A DNA stretch of 64,000 nt from the NCBI RefSeq assembly GCF_006716865.1, contig NZ_VFPT01000001.1, forward strand, positions 3,157,001 to 3,221,000, read 5' to 3'. The DNA is from Roseinatronobacter monicus. Lineage in GTDB: Bacteria > Pseudomonadota > Alphaproteobacteria > Rhodobacterales > Rhodobacteraceae. Of this stretch, positions 10,020 to 20,939 are shown in pieces. Each line of letters opens with the position of its first letter. Position 1 is the first letter of the stretch. Below the pieces are notes generated by a model. That model saw only the letters and a list, made by a program, of their open reading frames with translations. It was not told where the DNA came from and ran no database searches. Position numbers and translations under genes: made by a program.

Positions 10020-11522
10020 ATGACATATACACCACACGGCGCGCATTGGATTGCGGGCAAGAAAACCCTTGGTGCAGAGCGCTTCACCACTCCGACCGGT
10101 CACGCCTTCAGCGTGGGCACCGCCGCAGAAGTGGCGCTCGCCTGTGGGAGCGCCGAGGCCGCGTTCTGGTCTTTTGGCCACACCACCCCCGAGGATCGCG
10201 CCCAGTTGTTGGAGGCCATCGCAGAGGAGATTGACGCCCGCGCCGAGGCTATTACCGAGATGGGCTGCGCAGAAACCGGACTGCCCGAAGCGCGCCTGAA
10301 CGGCGAGCGCGGGCGCACCACTGGCCAGTTCCGGCTGTTTGCCGATCATATCCGCAAGGGCACCTATCTGGACCAGCGCCACGACCCTGCCCTGCCCGAC
10401 CGACAACCCGCACCGCGCCCCGAGCTGCGCATGATCCAGCGCCCCATTGGCCCTGTGGCGGTGTTCGGCGCGTCCAACTTTCCGCTGGCCTTTTCGGTGG
10501 GCGGTGGCGACACGGCGGCGGCCTTGGCTGCGGGCTGTCCGGTGGTGGTCAAGGGACACCCCGCACATCCCGGCACAGGCGAGGTGGTGGGCGATGCTAT
10601 TGCCGCCGCGGTCGCGCGCTGTGGTCTGCACGCGGGCGTGTTCAGCCTGCTTCAGGGCGACAGCCATGCTTTGGGCGGCGCGCTCGTCACGCATCCGCTG
10701 ATCCGCGCGGTGGGCTTTACCGGATCATTGCGCGGTGGGCGCGCTTTGTTCGATCTGTGTGCCGCGCGGCCAGAACCGATCCCCTTCTTTGGCGAATTGG
10801 GCAGTGTGAACCCCATGTTCCTGCTGCCCTCTGCACTGGCGGCGCGCGGCGACGAGATTGCCAGCGGTTGGGCAGGCAGCCTGACCATGGGTGCGGGCCA
10901 GTTCTGCACCAACCCCGGAATTGCCGTCGTGATTGACGGGCCAGCGGCAGATGCCTTCATTGCCCAGACCAGCGCGGCCCTCGACGCAGTGCCGCCGCAA
11001 ACCATGCTGACCGATGGCATTGCTGATGCCTACCATGCCGGGCGCGATCTGGTGGCGGGCAGTGCTGGCGTGCAAACCGTACTGGGCAAACCAAGCGACC
11101 AGCGCCACGCCGCGCCCAACCTGTTTGAGACCACCGCCGATATTTGGCTGAACACGCATGCCTTGGGCGAAGAGGTGTTTGGCCCCTTGGGGCTGGTGGT
11201 GCGCGCGCGCGATGCAGATCAGATGCTGGAGGTGGCGCAAGCCCTGCAAGGCCAACTGACCTGCACCTTACACTTGGATGAAAATGACACAGGGCTTGGC
11301 CAGCGCCTTATGCCGGTTCTGGAACGCAAGGCAGGTCGTGTTCTGGCCAATGGCTTTCCCACAGGGGTCGAGGTGGCGGACGCGATGGTCCATGGCGGCC
11401 CCTACCCCGCCAGCACCAATTTCGGCGCAACATCGGTCGGCACGCTTTCGATCCGTCGGTTCCTGCGTCCGGTCTGCTATCAGAACCTGCCAGATGCGCT
11501 TTTGCCACAAGGGATGACTTGA
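10020..11522 (+). CDS. 2-oxoglutarate semialdehyde dehydrogenase
   Basis: NADP-type aldehyde dehydrogenase of 500 residues completing the route from arabinose to 2-oxoglutarate. Visible are the substrate/cofactor segment VAVFGASNFPLAF, the glycine motif VGFTGSLRGGRAL, the general-base Glu in GELGSVNP and the catalytic Cys in GAGQFCTNPG. These are the hallmarks of the KGSADH group that also includes 2,5-dioxovalerate dehydrogenases. The start is ATG 10020, ten bases after araD. The downstream lactonase begins within 50 bases, so the operon continues. Confidence 0.88.
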   Translation: MTYTPHGAHWIAGKKTLGAERFTTPTGHAFSVGTAAEVALACGSAEAAFWSFGHTTPEDRAQLLEAIAEEIDARAEAITEMGCAETGLPEARLNGERGRTTGQFRLFADHIRKGTYLDQRHDPALPDRQPAPRPELRMIQRPIGPVAVFGASNFPLAFSVGGGDTAAALAAGCPVVVKGHPAHPGTGEVVGDAIAAAVARCGLHAGVFSLLQGDSHALGGALVTHPLIRAVGFTGSLRGGRALFDLCAARPEPIPFFGELGSVNPMFLLPSALAARGDEIASGWAGSLTMGAGQFCTNPGIAVVIDGPAADAFIAQTSAALDAVPPQTMLTDGIADAYHAGRDLVAGSAGVQTVLGKPSDQRHAAPNLFETTADIWLNTHALGEEVFGPLGLVVRARDADQMLEVAQALQGQLTCTLHLDENDTGLGQRLMPVLERKAGRVLANGFPTGVEVADAMVHGGPYPASTNFGATSVGTLSIRRFLRPVCYQNLPDALLPQGMT

Positions 11523-11570
11523 ACGCAGCCTATAACGCGGGCAGGTTTGCGCAACAAAAGGGGGGGGCCA

Positions 11571-12404
11571 ATGACGCCGGTCAATGATATCCGCTGTGAC
11601 TTGGGCGAAGGGCCGCTCTGGCACCCCGAACGCGCTGCGCTGTTCTGGTTCGACATCACCGGCTGCAAACTGCACAGCCTTGCGCGCAGTTGGGCGTTGG
11701 ACGAGATGGCCTCGGCTGCTGCTTGGGTGGACCGCGACAGGTTGCTTCTCGCCACTGAAACCCGCCTGATGCTGTTCAATCTGGAAAGCGGCGCGCAGGA
11801 CACGCTCTGCCGCTTGGGCGCGGACAACCCCGCCACACGGTCCAATGACGGGCGCGCCGATCCACAAGGCGGGTTCTGGATCGGCACAATGGGCAAAGCG
11901 GCAGAGCGCGGCGCAGGCGCGATCTGGCGGTGGTATCGTGGCGAGCTGCGCTGCCTTTACCCAGACCTCAGCATCCCGAACGCGATCTGCTTCGCCCCCG
12001 ATGGCAAAACCGCGTACTTCACCGACACGCCCACCCGCCGCCTGATGCGCGTAGCACTCGACGAATATGGCTGGCCCCGCAGCACACCCGAATGCTGGCT
12101 GGATCTGAACGACGATGCGCTGAACCCGGACGGGGCCGTGATGGACACGCGCGGAAATCTGTGGCTGGCGCTTTGGGGCGCAGGCAAGCTTGCCTGCTAC
12201 GCGCCAGACGGGCAGGTACTTCATACCGTGCCCGTGCCTGCCGCAAACAGCACCTGCCCCGCCTTTGGTGGCGCGGATTTGCGCCAGCTATACTGCACCA
12301 GTGCGCGCCAAGGGATTGCGCAGCCCGGCCCGCTGGATGGCGCAACCTTCGGCGCGCAGACCGAGGCACAAGGTCAGACCGAACACCGCGTCCATCTGGC
12401 CTAA
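11571..12404 (+). CDS. araB: L-arabinolactonase (SMP-30/gluconolactonase family)
   Basis: Opens L-arabinono-1,4-lactone to L-arabinonate, second step of the pathway. It has 277 residues from ATG 11571, which follows a run of eight G; a TTG at 11547 would add eight residues that lack family resemblance. It shows the six-bladed propeller features: metal-ligand Glu in CDLGEGPLWHPE, SNDGRADPQGGFWIGTM, SIPNAICFAPDGKTAYFTDT and NPDGAVMDTRGNLW with the metal-ligand Asp. It is the last gene of the operon; the next gene converges from the other strand after nine bases. The symbol follows Azospirillum usage. Confidence 0.87.
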   Translation: MTPVNDIRCDLGEGPLWHPERAALFWFDITGCKLHSLARSWALDEMASAAAWVDRDRLLLATETRLMLFNLESGAQDTLCRLGADNPATRSNDGRADPQGGFWIGTMGKAAERGAGAIWRWYRGELRCLYPDLSIPNAICFAPDGKTAYFTDTPTRRLMRVALDEYGWPRSTPECWLDLNDDALNPDGAVMDTRGNLWLALWGAGKLACYAPDGQVLHTVPVPAANSTCPAFGGADLRQLYCTSARQGIAQPGPLDGATFGAQTEAQGQTEHRVHLA

Positions 12405-12413
12405 GCTCAGCCC

Positions 12414-14900
12414 TCACCCGTCCTTGCGGATTGTCGCATTGCTCGGGTCATAGGGGCTGTCACATGTGACCGTCGCATCCCAAAGCTGATCGAGCATGCG
12501 GACCTTCAATTTGGCCCCCTCCACCACAAGATCGGGCCGGACATAGCCCATGCCGATGGACTGACCGAACGCCACCGAATACCCGCCCGAAGTCAGACGC
12601 CCCACCTTGGTGTCGCCATCATACAGCGCCTCGCGGCCCCAAGGGTCAGCATCCGCTGGTCCGTCGATCAACAAGGTGCAGCATTTGGCGCGAATGCCCG
12701 TCTGCTCCATCGCCACCTTGCCGTGAAAGTCTTTCGACATGTCGATAAAGCGCGGCAAGTCTGCTTCCAAGGGCGTGGCGTCGCGGCCCAACTCATTGCC
12801 AAAGGCGCGGTAGGATTTCTCCTGCCGCAGCCAGTTTTGCGCGCGCGCACCCACCAGCTTCAGTCCCACATCTTCGCCAGCGGCCATAATCTGGTCGAAC
12901 AGGTAATTCTGCATCTCGATAGGGTGGTGCAATTCCCACCCCATTTCACCAGTATAGGCCACACGCACCGCGCGCACAGGGCACATGCCCAACTCGATAT
13001 TGCGCATCGACAGCCACGGGAAGCGCTTGTTCGACAGCACCGTGGCAGGGTCGGCATCTCCCACCAGCTTGCCCAGCAAATCGCGCGATTTCGGGCCAGC
13101 CACAGCAAAAACGCCCCATTGCGTGGTGACATCATGAATGTCGATCCAGCCAAACTCGGCCAGCTTGTCCTCTGCTGCCTTGCGCAGGAAATCCCCGTCA
13201 TAGGCGGTCAGCGCACCGGAAGAGATCAGGTAATATTCATGCTCGGCCAGCCGCACGATGGTATATTCCGTGCGCACCGTGCCATTGTCTGTCAGCGCAT
13301 AGGTCAGGTTGATGCGCCCCACCTTCGGCAGTTTGTTGCAGGTGAACCAGTCCAGAAATGCTGTCGCACCAGGGCCACGCACCAGATGCTTGGTGAAAGC
13401 GGTGGCGTCAATCATGCCGACGCCTTCGCGGATGGCGCGTGCCTCATCCACCGCATATTGCCACCAGCCGCCCCGGCGGAAACTGCGCGATGCGTGATCA
13501 TCAAAGTCTGCGGGCGCGAAGTAATTGGGCCGCTCGAACCCGTTGACGCAGCCAAACTGCGCGCCTTGGTCCTTCATCCGGCCGTAACAGGGGGCTGTGC
13601 GCAAGGGCCGGCAAGCTTCGCGCTCTTCATCGGGGTGATGCAGGATATAGACATGCTCATACGCTTCTTCATTCTTGCGCGCGGCATATTCGGTTGTCAC
13701 CCAATCGCCGAAGCGTTTGGGGTCAAGCGACGCCATGTCAATCTCGGCCTCGCCCTCAACCATCATCTGCGCCAGATAATGCCCGGTGCCGCCAGCGGCA
13801 GTAATGCCAAAGCTGAACCCCTCGGCCAGCCACATGTTGCGCAGGCCCGGTGCGGGGCCAACCAACGGGTTGCCATCGGGCGTGTAGCAGATCGGGCCGT
13901 TATAATCATCCTTCAGCCCCACCGTTTCCGAACTGGGAATCCGGTGGATCATCGACATATATTCTTCCTCGATCCGGTCCAGATCGAGCGGGAACAGATC
14001 GGCGCGGAATGTCTCGGGCACGTCATACAGGAACCGCGCGGGCGCGCCCCGCTCATACGGGCCCAGAATCCAGCCGCCGCGTTCCTCGCGGACATACCAT
14101 TTGGCATCGGCATCGCGCAAAACAGGGTGTTCGGGGTTGGATTTGCGGTATTCCAGCAGGGCCGCGTCAGGTTCGGTGACGATGAACTGATGCTCCACCG
14201 GAATGGCCGCACTCTTGATCCCCAGCAGACGCGCGGTGCGTTGGGCGTGGTTGCCCGTGGCAGTGACGACATGTTCGGCAGTAATCTCAAAACGCTCGTC
14301 CGAGGGCACAAGATTGCCGCCCTTCTCTACCATCTTGGTACAGGACACGATCCATTCGCTGCCTGTCCAAGCATAGCCATCCACCTGCACACGGCGCATG
14401 ATTTCAGCGCCGTGCTGGCGCGCGCCCTTGGCCATGGCCTGCGTCACATCGGCGGGGTTGATATAGCCATCTGTCGGATGATAAATCGCGCCTTGCAGGT
14501 CTTCGGTGCGCACCAAGGGCCACCGGTCCTTGATCTGCGCAGGCGTCATCCACTCATAGGGAATGCCCACCGATTCCGCTGTGCTGGCATACAGCATGTA
14601 TTCATCCATGCGCGCCTGCGTCTGCGCCATGCGCAGATTGCCCACAACATAGAAGCCCGCGTTCAGGCCGGTTTCTGCCTCCAGCGTTTTGTAGAATTTC
14701 ACGCTATAGTCATGAATATGGCTGGTCGCGTAGCCCATATTGAACAGAGGCAGCAATCCGGCGGCGTGCCAAGTCGAGCCAGAGGTCAGCTCGTCGCGTT
14801 CCAGCAGCAGGGTATCCCACCCCGCTTTGGCCAGATGATACGCGACCGAGGCGCCCACGGCCCCGCCGCCCACAACAAGCGCTTTGACATGAGTTTTCAT
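12414..14900 (-). CDS. FAD-dependent oxidoreductase, dimethylglycine/sarcosine dehydrogenase-like
   Basis: Demethylating flavoenzyme of 828 residues. The N-terminal half is a DAO-type FAD domain with the dinucleotide motif VVGGGAVGASVAYHLAKAG immediately after the start and the His-flavin-region motif STWHAAGL. The C-terminal half is an aminomethyltransferase (GcvT)-type folate-binding domain, including GEMGWELHHP and a final GcvT C-terminal barrel. This arrangement is that of dimethylglycine and sarcosine dehydrogenases, which pass the methyl group to tetrahydrofolate. ATG 14900 is preferred over longer forms because it starts the Rossmann motif and has GGAG upstream. Exact N-methyl substrate cannot be read from sequence. 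Confidence 0.85.
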   Translation of the reverse strand: MKTHVKALVVGGGAVGASVAYHLAKAGWDTLLLERDELTSGSTWHAAGLLPLFNMGYATSHIHDYSVKFYKTLEAETGLNAGFYVVGNLRMAQTQARMDEYMLYASTAESVGIPYEWMTPAQIKDRWPLVRTEDLQGAIYHPTDGYINPADVTQAMAKGARQHGAEIMRRVQVDGYAWTGSEWIVSCTKMVEKGGNLVPSDERFEITAEHVVTATGNHAQRTARLLGIKSAAIPVEHQFIVTEPDAALLEYRKSNPEHPVLRDADAKWYVREERGGWILGPYERGAPARFLYDVPETFRADLFPLDLDRIEEEYMSMIHRIPSSETVGLKDDYNGPICYTPDGNPLVGPAPGLRNMWLAEGFSFGITAAGGTGHYLAQMMVEGEAEIDMASLDPKRFGDWVTTEYAARKNEEAYEHVYILHHPDEEREACRPLRTAPCYGRMKDQGAQFGCVNGFERPNYFAPADFDDHASRSFRRGGWWQYAVDEARAIREGVGMIDATAFTKHLVRGPGATAFLDWFTCNKLPKVGRINLTYALTDNGTVRTEYTIVRLAEHEYYLISSGALTAYDGDFLRKAAEDKLAEFGWIDIHDVTTQWGVFAVAGPKSRDLLGKLVGDADPATVLSNKRFPWLSMRNIELGMCPVRAVRVAYTGEMGWELHHPIEMQNYLFDQIMAAGEDVGLKLVGARAQNWLRQEKSYRAFGNELGRDATPLEADLPRFIDMSKDFHGKVAMEQTGIRAKCCTLLIDGPADADPWGREALYDGDTKVGRLTSGGYSVAFGQSIGMGYVRPDLVVEGAKLKVRMLDQLWDATVTCDSPYDPSNATIRKDG

Positions 14901-15057
14901 TGGCAGGACTCCGGCTGGGTTGCGGCTGGCCCTGTCATGACAAATCTGCGGCAACTCAGATCAGGCACGCGCGACGTGACAGAGCGCAAATGCGACCTTG
15001 GCCTTAAAGGCGGTGGAATCTAGGGGCAAGCACCCCACAGTACCCGCGCGCGTGCGT

Positions 15058-15124
15058 TGCGCCCCATAGGGCAAGCGGCGCGGAACGCGACGCGGGGGTG
15101 GGTGGGCGGGCCCTATGGGGCGCA
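15058..15124. repeat. 15-bp inverted repeat with G-quadruplex motif in the loop
   Basis: Arms at 15058-15072 and 15110-15124 are perfect reverse complements (TGCGCCCCATAGGGC). The right arm ends one base before the fadH stop codon. The 37-base loop ends in GGGGGTGGGTGGGCGGG (15094-15110, + strand): four G-tracts with single-base loops, a tight G-quadruplex motif that shares its last G with the arm. Hairpin and quadruplex therefore compete for that base. On the fadH transcript the loop would be C-rich, the G-tracts lying on the template strand. A role as transcript end or roadblock is inferred. Confidence 0.75.
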
Positions 15125-15125
15125 T

Positions 15126-17195
<2,070 letters not shown>

Positions 17196-17397
17196 TCACG
17201 CAAGACGCGGCGTCATTCCCTTATATCGCCGCGCCGGTTAGCGTTTGCCACCTGAGACAGTGTAAACGGGGGCAAAGTGGATCGGAATATAATCCTGTTC
17301 AGTGCAGTATCGCCAATACTCCACGACCTGCATGACATGGCCGACCTTCTCGCCTATCAACATATTGGCGGTGCAATGATCTTGAAGGAGAGGTGTG

Positions 17398-17529
17398 ATG
17401 ACGACAAGGAACGGCCTGAATATCGTTATAGCCACGGCCGTGGCGCTGACCTATGCCCCAGCCGCCGCGCGCGCAGGTGCAGGCGCAGGGGGTGGCCCGA
17501 AACCCTTTGATGGGTCGCGTGCGCCGTGA
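17398..17529 (+). CDS. Small 43-aa ORF coupled to LysR start
   Basis: A 43-codon frame begins at ATG 17398 behind a strong GAAGGAGAGG and ends in TGA overlapping the GTG start of the following LysR gene (GTGA at 17526-17529). The peptide starts MTTRNGLNIVIATAVALTYA, a hydrophobic stretch, and then becomes Ala/Gly-rich. The LysR gene lacks its own recognisable ribosome binding site, so its translation may depend on this ORF. I do not recognise the peptide. It could be a leader peptide, a tiny membrane protein, or simply a coupling device. Confidence 0.5.
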   Translation: MTTRNGLNIVIATAVALTYAPAAARAGAGAGGGPKPFDGSRAP

Positions 17530-18386
17530 CACTCGACCAGATCCAGACGTTTTTGTGGGTTGCGCGCCTGAAAGGCGTACGCCGCGCATCCGAGCAGATG
17601 AACATCTCGCAGCCGGCAGTCACGGCGCGCCTGCAAACGCTGGAAGATGACCTTCGGGTCAAGCTGTTCGAGCGCACAACCCGCGGTGTGGTCCTGACAC
17701 GCGAGGGGGAATTGCTGCGCGGCTACGCCGAACAGATTGTCTTTGTGCAAGAAGAAATCCGCCAGCGCGTCAGTGATCCCACCGGGCTGGAAGGGCTGTT
17801 TCGTGTTGGCGCGTCAGAGACCATTGCAGAAACCTGGCTGCCCCGGTTTCTGGAACGGCTCAGTCAGGAATATCCGCGCCTGAGCCTTGAACTGACGGTC
17901 GACATCTCGTTCAACCTGCGCGAAGCATTGCTTGCGCGAGAACTAGATCTGGCGCTTTTGATGGGGCCTGTATCGGCCTATTCGGTCAATAATGTTCCGT
18001 TGCCCAGTTTCGATCTGGGTTGGTATCGGGCCGCTGGCAGCCCTGTGCCTGATTTCCTGACAACGCCTGTGATCAGCTATGCGCGCAACACGCGACCCTA
18101 CCGCGAACTGGTTGAGGAACTGAGCAAGCGCCACGGCCCCAGCGTCCGGGTGTTCAGTTGCGCGTCACTATCCGCCAGCATCCAGATGATCGCATCCGGT
18201 ATCGGGGTCGGGCCTATCCCGAACGCGTTGGCGCAAGAGCGTGTTGCAAACGGCCAACTGCGAAGCTTCGACCCTGGATGGCTGCCCTCACCCCTCGACT
18301 TTACGGCGTCCTGGATGGCCGAGCCGCGCACCTCTCTGGCCGAGCGGTGTGCACAACTGGCCGTCGAGGTGGCGCAAATCTGGTGA
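17526..18386 (+). CDS. LysR-type regulator of the TRAP/hydro-lyase cluster
   Basis: Transcription factor of 286 residues. The helix-turn-helix is at residues about 18-37 (ASEQMNISQPAVTARLQTLE), followed by FERTTRGVVLT and an effector-binding domain of normal length. GTG 17526 is the start, since the next ATG would remove part of the DNA-binding domain; it overlaps the preceding small ORF. It is co-oriented with and 98 bases upstream of the hydro-lyase and TRAP genes, which it probably controls. The effector is unknown. Confidence 0.85.
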   Translation: MTLDQIQTFLWVARLKGVRRASEQMNISQPAVTARLQTLEDDLRVKLFERTTRGVVLTREGELLRGYAEQIVFVQEEIRQRVSDPTGLEGLFRVGASETIAETWLPRFLERLSQEYPRLSLELTVDISFNLREALLARELDLALLMGPVSAYSVNNVPLPSFDLGWYRAAGSPVPDFLTTPVISYARNTRPYRELVEELSKRHGPSVRVFSCASLSASIQMIASGIGVGPIPNALAQERVANGQLRSFDPGWLPSPLDFTASWMAEPRTSLAERCAQLAVEVAQIW

Positions 18387-18484
18387 TAGCCAAACCTGAT
18401 CGCAACCAATCACATAATACGATTTGATTTGATACCCTAGATCCGCAACGCTCTCTCCCAGAGATGCGCAGCAGAATTGGGGGA

Positions 18485-19300
18485 ATGCGGTTGACCGATC
18501 AGAGTATTGCCAGCGTCCAAAGCTTGGCCGAATTGCGGGCGGCCATTCGGTCCGGGGCCTTCAATGATCACACCGCCGGGCTAGCGCCGGGCAAGTTGCA
18601 ATGCAACATTGCCATTCTGCCTGCGGCGTATGCGCTGGACTTCCTGCGCTTTTGCCTGCGCAACCCCAAGCCTTGCCCGATTGTGGGCGTTGGGGAAACT
18701 GGCGATCCAAGTCTGCCCACGCTGGGCCCGGACATTGACATTCGCCACGATCTGCCGCGCTACCGTCTGTATCGTGACGGAAAATTTTCCGATGAAGTCA
18801 CAGATATCGCAGCGCATTGGCGTGATGACATGATGACTGTCGCGCTTGGCTGTTCCTTCACTTTCGAGCGCGCGTTGATGGCGGCAGGCATACCAATGCG
18901 CCACGTCGAACAGAACCGTACGGTGCCGATGTATCGCACCACCCTGCCACTGGAAGGGGGCGGCGTATTCGGCGGCACAATGGTAGTGTCGATGCGGCCC
19001 TTGCGCGGTGGCGATGTGCCCCGCGCGGTGGAAATTTGTGCGCGCTACCCGCTTGCGCATGGCGCGCCGGTTCATGTGGGCGACCCCGCCGCTATCGGCA
19101 TCGCGGCGTTGGACCGGCCCGATTGGGGGGATGCCGTCACGATCCTGCCCGACGAGGTGCCGGTTTTCTGGGCCTGCGGCGTCACCTCGCAGAACACCCT
19201 TCTATCAGCGGGCATTCCGTTGGTCATCACCCACGCGCCGGGACATATGCTGATCAGCGATATCGACGAGGATGCGGCGCTGCCCATCTGGAAACCTTGA
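18485..19300 (+). CDS. D-glutamate cyclase/putative hydro-lyase family protein (DUF1445)
   Basis: A 271-residue protein of the YcsI/DUF1445 family, whose animal relative DGLUCY has D-glutamate cyclase activity. Recognisable stretches include GLAPGKLQCNIAILP, PIVGVGETGDPSLP, TVALGCSFTFE and a C-terminal FWACGVTSQNTLLSAG followed by ITHAPGHMLISD. ATG 18485 is used, giving a family-like length; an ATG at 18464 is in frame but has a weaker upstream context. It precedes a TRAP transporter, so it probably acts on the imported compound. Bacterial members are poorly characterised; 'hydro-lyase' is a name, not a demonstrated reaction. Confidence 0.8.
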   Translation: MRLTDQSIASVQSLAELRAAIRSGAFNDHTAGLAPGKLQCNIAILPAAYALDFLRFCLRNPKPCPIVGVGETGDPSLPTLGPDIDIRHDLPRYRLYRDGKFSDEVTDIAAHWRDDMMTVALGCSFTFERALMAAGIPMRHVEQNRTVPMYRTTLPLEGGGVFGGTMVVSMRPLRGGDVPRAVEICARYPLAHGAPVHVGDPAAIGIAALDRPDWGDAVTILPDEVPVFWACGVTSQNTLLSAGIPLVITHAPGHMLISDIDEDAALPIWKP

Positions 19301-19319
19301 CCCAACAGTGGAGAAAACA

Positions 19320-20360
19320 ATGAAACTGAAATTAACATCCGCCCTTTTGCTGTCCAGCGCGCTGGCCGCGCCTGCCAGTGCGGAAATGCTCTCGGTCGTC
19401 GGCAGCTGGTCCAACCTGCCGCTCTATCAGCAGTTCGAATCTCCCTTCTGGACAGAGATCCTGCCCGAAGCCTCAAACGGCACGTTGGAAGTTGCCATGA
19501 CCACCCACAACGAGATGGGGCTAGGTGTGGGCGATGTGTTCAACCTGTTGGGCGACGGCGTCTATGACGTGGCCATGACTGTCGGCGATTACGCAGTGGC
19601 TGACGCGCCAGAGTTAGAGGGGCTTGATGTGCCGCTGGTGGCACTGGACGCAGACACCGCCCGCGCCATGGTCGATGCTGCGCGCCCGATGGTCAATGAC
19701 ATCTTCCGCGACCGGTTCAACAGCCATGTGCTGGCCATCGCGCCCTACCCGCCGCAGATCGTGTTCTGCAATGCTGAAGTGTCGGGGCTGGACGATATGC
19801 GCGGGCTGAAAGTGCGCGGTTCTGGTCGCATGACAGCAAAATTGTTGGAAGCCTTGGGCGCGGAAGGCGTGAATGTCGATTTCGGTGAAGTGCCGGGAGC
19901 GCTGCAACGCGGCGCGATCGACTGCGCGGTCACGGGTGCGGGTTCAGGCTATAACGCCGGCTGGTGGGAAGTCTCGACCCATCTGGTCACGCTGCCCTTG
20001 GGCGGTTGGGACCCCGTTGTCACTGCAATGAACATGGACCGCTGGAACAGCCTTGATGCGGAAACTCAGGAACTGATTCAGACGACCATCACAGCCGAGT
20101 TTGAAACGCCCGCATGGGCCGTCGCGCAAGATGCGTTGGTCAATGACGTGGCCTGCCTGACCGGCAATGCCGAGTGCCCGTATGGGGATGCCCGCGACAT
20201 GGTACTGGTCGAAGCATCGGAAGCTGATTTTGACGCCGCGCGCAACATTCTGATCACCGAAGTGCTGCCGGATTGGGCAGCGCGTGCAGGCAATGACTGG
20301 GCACAGCGCTGGAATGACAGCGTCGGTGCCGTTGTTGGTGTAACCGTCGATCTGGACTAA
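19320..20360 (+). CDS. TRAP transporter substrate-binding protein (DctP family)
   Basis: Periplasmic solute receptor of 346 residues. ATG 19320 gives a clear signal peptide (KLKLTSALLLSSALAAPASA, cleavage before EML). The family core is present: LKVRGSGRMTAKLLEALGAE with the conserved Arg that grips a carboxylate, then VPGALQRGAIDCAVTG and a GWWEVSTHLVTLP segment. It is the first transporter gene, followed by DctQ and DctM partners. The Arg implies a carboxylated ligand, as in most TRAP systems; its identity is unknown. A short peptide lead-in at 19272 is considered non-coding. Confidence 0.88.
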   Translation: MKLKLTSALLLSSALAAPASAEMLSVVGSWSNLPLYQQFESPFWTEILPEASNGTLEVAMTTHNEMGLGVGDVFNLLGDGVYDVAMTVGDYAVADAPELEGLDVPLVALDADTARAMVDAARPMVNDIFRDRFNSHVLAIAPYPPQIVFCNAEVSGLDDMRGLKVRGSGRMTAKLLEALGAEGVNVDFGEVPGALQRGAIDCAVTGAGSGYNAGWWEVSTHLVTLPLGGWDPVVTAMNMDRWNSLDAETQELIQTTITAEFETPAWAVAQDALVNDVACLTGNAECPYGDARDMVLVEASEADFDAARNILITEVLPDWAARAGNDWAQRWNDSVGAVVGVTVDLD

Positions 20361-20378
20361 GCCACGAAAGGGCAGCAC

Positions 20379-20939
20379 ATGGTCTTGCATATTTTCGAGC
20401 TTCTTCGCCGTATCAACCGCGTTATTGCGCTGGTGGTGGGGCTGGGGCTTTTGGTTTGTGTGGGCTATGTGCTGCTCGAAATTACCTTGCGCCGCTTCGG
20501 CACCTCATTGGGCGGCACATCCGAGATTACGGGCTATGTCATGGCGGTCACCACAGCGTGGGGCATGGGCTTCGCCCTGATGGAGCTGTCGCATATCCGC
20601 ATCGAGGTACTTCGCACCCGGTTCGCAAGCTGGGGCCGCGTGTTTCTGGACCTGCTGGCGATGCTTGCCATGTCAGCGACTGTTGTCATCATCGCGTTCC
20701 GCGCATGGCCGGTACTGGCGCGGTCCATCACCAACAATTCCCGCGCCAATACCGTGCTAGAGACCCCGCTCTGGATACCGCAAAGCTTGTGGTTCGGCGG
20801 CTGGGTCTGGTTCGCGTGCATGTGCTGCGCGGTCACGCTGTTGTCCATCGCGCTGGTGCTGCAAGGCAAGCTGGGCGCGGTCGAGGGCAAGATCGGCATT
20901 CGCAACGAAGTCGAAGATGAACTGGAGCAATTGAGATGA
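20379..20939 (+). CDS. TRAP transporter small permease (DctQ family)
   Basis: Membrane protein of 186 residues with four hydrophobic segments, the usual size and topology of DctQ subunits. The motif YVLLEITLRRFGTSLGGTSEI near the first segment and the MAVTTAWGMGFALMELSHIRIEVL stretch are typical (given here as its parts TTAWGMGFAL and HIRIEVL). It overlaps the large permease gene by four bases (ATGA), indicating co-translation. It is expected to pair with the DctM subunit in the inner membrane and use an ion gradient. Confidence 0.88.
   Translation: MVLHIFELLRRINRVIALVVGLGLLVCVGYVLLEITLRRFGTSLGGTSEITGYVMAVTTAWGMGFALMELSHIRIEVLRTRFASWGRVFLDLLAMLAMSATVVIIAFRAWPVLARSITNNSRANTVLETPLWIPQSLWFGGWVWFACMCCAVTLLSIALVLQGKLGAVEGKIGIRNEVEDELEQLR

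Noticed and set aside
12723..15023. Very long open frame on the + strand opposite the dimethylglycine dehydrogenase-like gene
   Set aside because: It is a GC-rich antisense shadow: no family motifs, no ribosome binding site, and the minus strand codes for a clear two-domain flavoenzyme.
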